A stretch of DNA of 5,156 nt. It comes from Myxococcales bacterium. Its GTDB lineage: Bacteria; Myxococcota; Myxococcia; Myxococcales; Anaeromyxobacteraceae. The DNA lies in assembly GCA_021784495.1 (NCBI GenBank), contig JAJXSQ010000191.1:1-5156 (forward strand). The letters run 5' to 3'. Below, piece after piece: positions 1 through 5,156 of the stretch. Position 1 is the stretch's first letter, and every line of letters starts with the position of its first letter. The notes beneath the pieces are model-generated. The model was not told where the DNA came from, ran no database searches, and worked only from the letters and a program-made list of their open reading frames with translations. Position numbers and translations under genes: made by a program.

Positions 1-4
1 GGCG

Positions 5-47
5 GCCCGGCCCCGGCGCGCGCCCGCCGGCCGGCGGGGGGCCGGGC
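5..47 (-). terminator. GC-rich hairpin immediately after kdsA (possible terminator or 3' structure)
   Basis: Bases 5-14 are an exact reverse complement of bases 38-47, giving a 10-bp outer stem. Inside it, 24-28 can pair with 33-37 around a GGCC loop, with an asymmetric bulge of about 9 nt at 15-23. The structure begins at the base next to the kdsA stop codon (48-50, minus strand). No T-tract follows it on the minus strand, so it is not a textbook intrinsic terminator. It could be a U-less terminator, an mRNA 3' stabiliser or an intercistronic structure before a further operon gene beyond the left edge. In DNA this rich in G+C, chance stems are common. Confidence 0.35.
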
Positions 48-899
48 TCACGGCTGCCCCAGGGCCCGGCGGACGGCGAGGACCTCGCCGAGGACCCGGT
101 CGGCCATCTCGAAGTCGAGGCTGTTCGGGCCGTCGCTCCGGGCGACGGCCGGGTCCTCGTGGATCTCCAGGAAGAGGGCGTCGATCCCGACCGCGGCGGC
201 GGCCCGAGCGAGCGGCGCCACGAACTGCCGCTCGCCGCCGGTGACGTCGCCGGCGCCGCCGGGGAGCTGGACCGAGTGGGTGGCGTCGAGGCAGACCGGG
301 ACGCCGAGCTCGCGCAGGATCACCAGCGATCGCATGTCGACGACCAGGTTGCCGTAGCCGAAGCTGGCGCCGCGCTCGGTGAGGAGGATGTTCTCGTTCC
401 CGGCCTCGCGGCACTTGGCGACGGCGTGGCGCATCTCGCGCGGCGCCAGGAACTGCCCCTTCTTGACGTTGACCGCCCGGCCGTGGCGGGCGCAGGCCAG
501 GACCAGGTCGGTCTGGCGGCAGAGGAAGGCCGGGACCTGCAGGACGTCGACCACCCGGCCGGCCGGCTCGGCCTGGGCGACCTCGTGGACGTCGGTGAGG
601 CAGGGGAGGCCGGTCTCCCGCTTCACCGCCTCGAAGGCGGCGAGCCCGGCCTCGAGCCCCGGGCCGCGGTAGCTGCGCCCGCTCGAGCGGTTCGCCTTGT
701 CGAAGCTCGCCTTGAAGATCACCGGGAGGTGGTGGCGCGCGGCCAGCGCCTTCACGCGGTGCGCGTGGCGGAGGGCGTGGGCCTCGTCCTCCATCACGCA
801 GGGGCCGGCGATGAGGAGGAGGGGGCGGCCGTCGCCGACCTCGTGGCCGCCGATCCGGACGCTCACCGCGGGGAGCTGCTCTCCGCTCGGGCGCGCCAC
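48..899 (-). CDS. kdsA: 3-deoxy-D-manno-octulosonate 8-phosphate synthase (Kdo-8-P synthase), metal-dependent type
   Basis: This cytosolic enzyme condenses phosphoenolpyruvate with D-arabinose-5-phosphate to give Kdo-8-phosphate, the first committed step to the Kdo sugar of lipopolysaccharide. The 283-residue product matches the usual family length. Visible signatures are IAGPC at 30-34, KANRSS at 68-73 (which separates KdsA from DAHP synthases), LTDVHE at 101-106, NVKKGQF at 144-150, DATHSVQ at 205-211 and SDGPNS at 255-260. Cys34, His208, Glu245 and Asp256 have exactly the spacing of the Aquifex metal ligands (Cys11, His185, Glu222, Asp233), so this is predicted to be the metal-dependent class; the metal-independent E. 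coli class has Asn in place of the Cys. The GTG start lies 1 nt after the pyrG stop, which suggests translational coupling. A GTG at codon 12 (864-866) would give an N-terminus closer to characterised homologues and is a real alternative start. The stop is TGA. Confidence 0.96.
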   Translation of the reverse strand: MARPSGEQLPAVSVRIGGHEVGDGRPLLLIAGPCVMEDEAHALRHAHRVKALAARHHLPVIFKASFDKANRSSGRSYRGPGLEAGLAAFEAVKRETGLPCLTDVHEVAQAEPAGRVVDVLQVPAFLCRQTDLVLACARHGRAVNVKKGQFLAPREMRHAVAKCREAGNENILLTERGASFGYGNLVVDMRSLVILRELGVPVCLDATHSVQLPGGAGDVTGGERQFVAPLARAAAAVGIDALFLEIHEDPAVARSDGPNSLDFEMADRVLGEVLAVRRALGQP

Positions 900-900
900 G

Positions 901-2571
<1,671 letters not shown>

Positions 2572-2574
2572 GGG

Positions 2575-3315
2575 TCATCCCCCTCCGCCAGCGGCCGCCA
2601 GCAGGCCCCGGGCGCGCTCCAGGTCCTCCGGCACGTCGATCCCGAACCCCCGGTAGGCGGTCTCCGCCACCCGGATCCTCACCCCGTGCTCCAGCGCCCG
2701 CAGCTGCTCGAGCGCCTCCTCCTCCTCCAGGCGGCCGGGCGCCAGCGTCGCGAAGCGCGCCAGGAAGGCCCGGGTGAAGGCGTAGATGCCGACGTGCGCG
2801 CGGCAGAGCGGGCTCACCCCGCCGGCGCGCCGGTGGGGGATGAGGGCCCGCGAGAAGTAGAGGGCGTGGCCGGTCCGGTCGGTGACCACCTTCACCACCT
2901 GCGGGCGGTCGGCCTCGCCGGGCTCGAGCGGCCGGGCGAGCGTCCCCATCTCGGCGCCGCTCTCGATCATGGCGGCGACCAGGGTCTCGATCGCCTCCGG
3001 CTCGATCAGCGGCTCGTCGCCCTGCAGGTTCACCACGATCTCCGGCGCCGGCGCGAGGCGGCTGGCCGCCTCCGCGACCCGGTCCGTGCCCGTCGCGGCC
3101 GGTCCGGTCATGATGGCCGCCGCCCCCGCCTCCTCGGCGGCCCGGGCGATGCGCGGATCGTCGGTGGCGACCGCCACGACGTCGACGCCGCGCGCCCGTC
3201 GCGCCCGCGCGACCACGTGGGCGACGAGGGGACGGCCGGCGAGCTCGGCGAGGGGTTTCCCGGGGAAGCGGCTCGCGCCGTACCGGGCCGGTATGATGAC
3301 GGCGACTCGTCTCAA
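2575..3315 (-). CDS. kdsB: 3-deoxy-manno-octulosonate cytidylyltransferase (CMP-Kdo synthetase)
   Basis: KdsB transfers CMP from CTP to Kdo, giving the short-lived donor CMP-Kdo that Kdo transferases use at the inner membrane. The 246 residues match the family length (about 245-255). Visible motifs are IIPARYGASRFPGKPL at 7-22 (nucleotide-binding loop), TGTDRVAEA at 75-83, NLQGDEP at 96-102 with the likely Mg ligand Asp100, ALYFSRALIPH at 151-161, HVGIYAF at 174-180, EALEQLRALEHG at 200-211 and GIDVPEDLE at 225-233 with the second likely metal ligand Asp227. The start is TTG: an in-frame TGA lies upstream at 3352-3354, no ATG or GTG lies between it and the TTG, and the N-terminus from the TTG matches the family. 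I see no convincing Shine-Dalgarno sequence ahead of it. The gene ends 3 nt before pyrG and heads the kdsB-pyrG-kdsA cluster. Confidence 0.96.
   Translation of the reverse strand: MRRVAVIIPARYGASRFPGKPLAELAGRPLVAHVVARARRARGVDVVAVATDDPRIARAAEEAGAAAIMTGPAATGTDRVAEAASRLAPAPEIVVNLQGDEPLIEPEAIETLVAAMIESGAEMGTLARPLEPGEADRPQVVKVVTDRTGHALYFSRALIPHRRAGGVSPLCRAHVGIYAFTRAFLARFATLAPGRLEEEEALEQLRALEHGVRIRVAETAYRGFGIDVPEDLERARGLLAAAGGGG
2582..2586 (-). promoter_or_regulatory. Ribosome binding site of pyrG
   Basis: GGAGG on the minus strand lies 10 nt before the pyrG ATG and overlaps the last glycine codons of kdsB. It supports the ATG as the pyrG start and means ribosomes finishing kdsB pass over the pyrG initiation region. 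Confidence 0.6.
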
Positions 3316-3326
3316 GCCGGGACCGC

Positions 3327-3355
3327 AAAGTACGCTCCGGACCGGGATCCGTCAA
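3327..3355 (-). promoter_or_regulatory. Candidate sigma70-type promoter for kdsB-pyrG-kdsA
   Basis: On the minus strand, TTGACG (3355-3350) is followed after exactly 17 bases by TACTTT (3332-3327). The -35 matches the consensus at five of six positions. The -10 matches at three of six, including the first T, the A at position 2 and the final T. In a region this GC-rich, an AT-containing hexamer pair at ideal spacing, just ahead of the first gene of a tight cluster, is suggestive. Only 11 nt separate the -10 from the TTG start, so a start site 6-8 nt past the -10 would leave a leader of roughly 5 nt. This is inference; the strong -35 could be chance. Confidence 0.45.
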
Positions 3356-3369
3356 CCGAGCGCGGGCGC

Positions 3370-3389
3370 GCGCCCCGGAGGCGGGGCGC
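3370..3389 (-). terminator. Short GC hairpin between the PP-loop gene and kdsB
   Basis: Bases 3370-3376 (GCGCCCC) pair perfectly with 3383-3389 (GGGGCGC) around a 6-nt loop. On the minus strand the hairpin lies about 20 nt past the stop codon of the PP-loop gene and just ahead of the candidate kdsB promoter, which would suit the boundary between two transcription units. There is no T-tract after it, so termination activity is uncertain. Confidence 0.3.
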
Positions 3390-3409
3390 CGGGCGGGAGG
3401 CCGCGCCGC

Positions 3410-4090
3410 TCAGCCCGCCTCGGGGCGCGGCAGGACGTCGGCGAAGACGAACCCCTCCCGCTCCACCACCTCGCCGCCCACCACGTCGAGCGGCGCCCGG
3501 AACATCGGCCCGGCCGAGACGAAGGTGTGGAACTCGCCGTTCTCCCCGCAGGGGTCGACGCCGGCGGGGAGCGCCGCGAGGAGCGCCGCGTCGAACGGCC
3601 GGCCGGCGAGGGCCCGGTCCAGCCGGCGGGGATCGACGCAGGTGAGGGTGGCCACCAGGCCGCCGGCGATCATCTCCCGCGCGAGGAGCGCGGTCTCCCG
3701 CCCCCAGAGCGGGAAGACCGGCGCGACGCCGGTGCCGGCGAGCCGCTCCTCGCGGTAGGCGCGGATGTCGGCCAGGAAGAGGTCCCCGAAGACGATCCGG
3801 GTGACGCCGGCGGCGCGCGCCTCGGCGACCGCCGCGGCCATCTCCCGCTCGTAGGCGTCGTTCGGGCAGGGCCAGGGGATGCGCACCTTGCGGCAGGGGA
3901 GCCCGAGCGCCGCGGCCTGGGCGTCGAGCAGCGCCTCCCGGACGGCGTGCATCGAGACGCGCCCGAACTCGGAGGTAACGGTGGTGAGGAGGCCGACGAC
4001 CTCCAGCTCGCCGGCGCGCAGCACCTCGTGGAGCGACCAGGCGCTGTCCTTCCCGCTGCTCCAGGCGACGAGCGCCTTCGGTCGTGACAT
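3410..4090 (-). CDS. Dph6-like PP-loop ATP pyrophosphatase (DUF71/COG2102 family), bacterial role unknown
   Basis: The 226-residue product belongs to the adenine nucleotide alpha-hydrolase-like, PP-loop ATPase family related to eukaryotic and archaeal diphthine-ammonia ligase Dph6. Family members activate a substrate by adenylation, releasing pyrophosphate. The PP-loop SSGKDS is at 11-16 after a hydrophobic strand (KALVAW). Other conserved-looking stretches are IPWPCPND at 71-78, FGDLFLADIRAYREERL at 101-117, FPLWGR at 126-131 and the C-terminal GENGEFHTFV at 182-191. Bacteria lack the diphthamide-bearing translation factor, so the Dph6 reaction is not expected here. From memory, the GENGEFH form (rather than GEGGE-Y/F-E) marks a bacterial subgroup predicted by comparative genomics to act in B12 salvage, but no cobalamin gene is visible nearby. 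No signal peptide or membrane segment is seen, so it is probably cytosolic. The ATG has AGGAG only 2 nt upstream (4097-4093). It lies 94 nt upstream of kdsB on the same strand and diverges from the sensor gene. Confidence 0.85.
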   Translation of the reverse strand: MSRPKALVAWSSGKDSAWSLHEVLRAGELEVVGLLTTVTSEFGRVSMHAVREALLDAQAAALGLPCRKVRIPWPCPNDAYEREMAAAVAEARAAGVTRIVFGDLFLADIRAYREERLAGTGVAPVFPLWGRETALLAREMIAGGLVATLTCVDPRRLDRALAGRPFDAALLAALPAGVDPCGENGEFHTFVSAGPMFRAPLDVVGGEVVEREGFVFADVLPRPEAG

Positions 4091-4148
4091 CTCTCCTGCC
4101 TACCCCGGTCGGACGGGTGCCGTCACCTCCCCCCGTCGCGCCCCGGGG

Positions 4149-4175
4149 GCGCTCCCGGGCGCGGCGAGGGAGCGC
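4149..4175. repeat. Inverted repeat, 8-bp arms
   Basis: GCGCTCCC at 4149-4156 is matched exactly by GGGAGCGC at 4168-4175, with an 11-nt spacer. The left arm overlaps a 15-bp odd palindrome centred on 4145 (4138-4152), so the two structures would compete. It could be a repressor operator between the divergent genes, an RNA hairpin in the sensor leader, or a product of GC richness. Confidence 0.4.
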
Positions 4176-4193
4176 GCGAGATCGCGGGGTTCC

Positions 4194-4215
4194 CCGGGGG
4201 CGGCGGCCCCCCCGG
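4194..4215. repeat. Inverted repeat, 7-bp arms
   Basis: CCGGGGG at 4194-4200 pairs with CCCCCGG at 4209-4215 around an 8-nt loop. It lies about 120 nt upstream of the sensor start. It could be a leader hairpin or an operator; low sequence complexity makes chance likely. Confidence 0.3.
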
Positions 4216-4321
4216 CGAATCGCTGGACTCGAGGCGCGTCCCGGCGCATTGGAGCGAGATGCGGTGCGAGACGCCCGACGCGAGGGAGGCGGAGGTGGAG
4301 GCCGGCGCGGCGCCCGCGGGC

Positions 4322-4328
4322 GGGGAGG
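4322..4328 (+). promoter_or_regulatory. Ribosome binding site of the sensor gene
   Basis: GGGGAGG ends 7 nt before the GTG at 4336. It is the reason for choosing this start over in-frame TTG 4249 and GTG 4264, since the frame upstream has no stop codon to limit it. Confidence 0.6.
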
Positions 4329-4335
4329 CGCGCCG

Positions 4336-5156
4336 GTGAAGGCCGCGCGGGGAGCGGCCGGCCCGCGGCGGCGCGGGAGCGTCGAGCGCTGGCTGCGCTG
4401 GCGCGCCGTCGCCCTCGTCCTGGTCCCGCTCCTCGTCGTCACCGCCAGCGGCGGCGGGCTCCAGGCGCTCGCCCGGCTCCGCCTCGACGCGATCGTCGCG
4501 CTGGCGGCGCTGGTGGCCACCCTGCTCGTCGCCTTCCGCTCGGCGCGGCGCATCACCGGCCCGCTCGCCCGGCTCCGGGAGGCGGCGGACCGGGTGGCCG
4601 GCGGCGACCTCGCGCCCGTCCCCGGACCCTTCGCCGACGACGAGCTCGGCCACCTCGGGCTCGCCTTCGGGGAGATGGTCCGGCGCCTGGCCCGGCGGGA
4701 GCGCACCGACGCGCTGGTCCGGACGCTGTCGCGGCGCCTCGCCGGCGCCGACGGGGACGCGGTCGAGGGGATCGTGGCGGAGACGCTGCCGCACCTGGGC
4801 GCGCTCCTCGGCGCCCGGCGCGCCTACCTGCGGCTGGAGCCGGTCCCGGGGGGCGCGCTGGCGGTCCTGCGCTCCTGGGCGGAGGGGGAGCCGGTCGCGC
4901 GGATCGACGGGCCGTCCCCGCCCGCGCCCCTGGAGGCGACGGCGACGGCCGCGGCCCTGGCGCGGGGCGAGACCCTCTTCCTCCCGGCGCCCCCCGCGGC
5001 GGGGAGCGCCGGCGCGGCGGCGCCGGACGGGACGCTCGTCGCCGTCCCGGCGATCGCCGACGGGCACCGGGCCACCCTGGCCTTCGAGCTGGCCGGTCCG
5101 GTCGAGCGGCTCCCCGCCGACGAGGACGCGGTGCTCCAGGTGGCGGCGCAGGTGAT
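4336..5156 (+). CDS. Membrane sensor protein with HAMP and GAF-like domains (partial, 3' end beyond the window)
   Basis: Reading from GTG 4336 gives 273 codons without a stop, running off the right edge. Residues 1-23 are basic (RRR at 11-13), as expected for a cytoplasmic N-terminus. Two hydrophobic segments follow at about 24-38 and 52-67, joined by a loop of only about 14 residues, so there is almost no periplasmic sensing domain. A HAMP linker spans about 68-120 (RRITGPLARLREAADRVAGG at 71-90, then DDELGHLGLAFGEMVRRL at 101-118). Residues from about 140 onward look like a GAF domain (GARRAYLRLEP at 159-169, a Trp at 181, a hydrophobic strand at 234-240). The family is probably a histidine kinase, diguanylate cyclase or PP2C-type phosphatase, but the output domain is outside the window and I cannot choose. 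A GGGGAGG ribosome site supports the start. The gene is divergent from the PP-loop gene; base composition and codon use match the neighbours. Confidence 0.8.
   Translation, partial: MKAARGAAGPRRRGSVERWLRWRAVALVLVPLLVVTASGGGLQALARLRLDAIVALAALVATLLVAFRSARRITGPLARLREAADRVAGGDLAPVPGPFADDELGHLGLAFGEMVRRLARRERTDALVRTLSRRLAGADGDAVEGIVAETLPHLGALLGARRAYLRLEPVPGGALAVLRSWAEGEPVARIDGPSPPAPLEATATAAALARGETLFLPAPPAAGSAGAAAPDGTLVAVPAIADGHRATLAFELAGPVERLPADEDAVLQVAAQV

Larger units (their letters stand above)
4091..4335. other. Divergent intergenic region
   Basis: These 245 bases separate the starts of the PP-loop gene (leftward) and the sensor gene (rightward), so promoters for both should lie here. I find no convincing -35/-10 pair on either strand. 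The region is almost entirely G+C and carries several inverted repeats (4138-4152, 4149-4175, 4194-4215). Frames remain open through it because of base composition, not because of an evident gene. Confidence 0.6.

Noticed and set aside
48..899. DAHP synthase (aromatic amino acid pathway) as an alternative for the kdsA product
   Set aside because: The KANRSS and DATHSVQ motifs and the Kdo gene neighbours fit KdsA; DAHP synthases carry a different motif at the KANRSS position.
4104..4132. Possible promoter for the PP-loop gene (GTGACG, 17 bp, GTAGGC on the minus strand)
   Set aside because: The -10 hexamer has almost no match to consensus, so only the -35 and the spacing would support it.
4249..4335. 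Longer sensor protein starting at TTG 4249 or GTG 4264
   Set aside because: The extension would be Gly/Arg-rich low complexity, and neither codon has as good a ribosome site as GTG 4336.
3312..4706. Minus-strand open frame of 464 codons across the divergent region
   Set aside because: It overlaps the PP-loop gene out of frame and the sensor gene antisense, and its Arg/Pro/Ser-rich product has no domain.
4123..5067. Minus-strand frames of 314 and 83 codons opposite the sensor gene
   Set aside because: The plus-strand frame shows membrane segments, a HAMP domain and a ribosome site; the antisense products are low-complexity.

Overview
This is a very GC-rich window (well over 70% G+C by eye, with nearly every third codon position G or C). 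It shows the coding style of a Gram-negative, lipopolysaccharide-making bacterium. The kdsB-pyrG-kdsA order, the extreme GC content and a HAMP/GAF sensor suggest a myxobacterial or deltaproteobacterial source, such as an Anaeromyxobacter-like organism. That assignment is inference; no rRNA or other phylogenetic marker is present.

Layout. The left two-thirds is a tight cluster on the minus strand, transcribed right to left. kdsB (CMP-Kdo synthetase, 3315-2575) is followed after 3 nt by pyrG (CTP synthase, 2571-901), which is followed after 1 nt by kdsA (Kdo-8-phosphate synthase, 899-48). KdsA makes Kdo-8-phosphate from arabinose-5-phosphate and PEP. PyrG makes CTP. KdsB uses CTP to activate free Kdo as CMP-Kdo for lipid A core assembly. 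The arabinose-5-phosphate isomerase (kdsD) and Kdo-8-P phosphatase (kdsC) are not in the window and may lie beyond the left edge. A GC-rich hairpin directly follows the kdsA stop.

Upstream of kdsB, on the same strand, is a PP-loop ATPase of the Dph6/DUF71 (COG2102) family (4090-3410). The 94-nt gap between it and kdsB holds a small hairpin and then a plausible sigma70-type promoter whose -10 lies only 11 nt from a TTG start codon. kdsB may therefore have its own promoter and an extremely short 5' leader.

A 245-nt divergent intergenic region (4091-4335) with several GC-rich inverted repeats separates the PP-loop gene from a plus-strand gene. That gene starts at a GTG (4336) and runs off the right edge. 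It encodes two membrane segments, a HAMP domain and the start of a GAF-like domain, so it is the N-terminal part of a membrane sensor whose output domain is not visible.

Most of the window is ordinary core metabolism. The least explained parts are the bacterial Dph6-like protein, the kdsB promoter/start arrangement and the sensor with almost no periplasmic domain. I see no mobile element, CRISPR array, RNA gene or sign of recent horizontal transfer.
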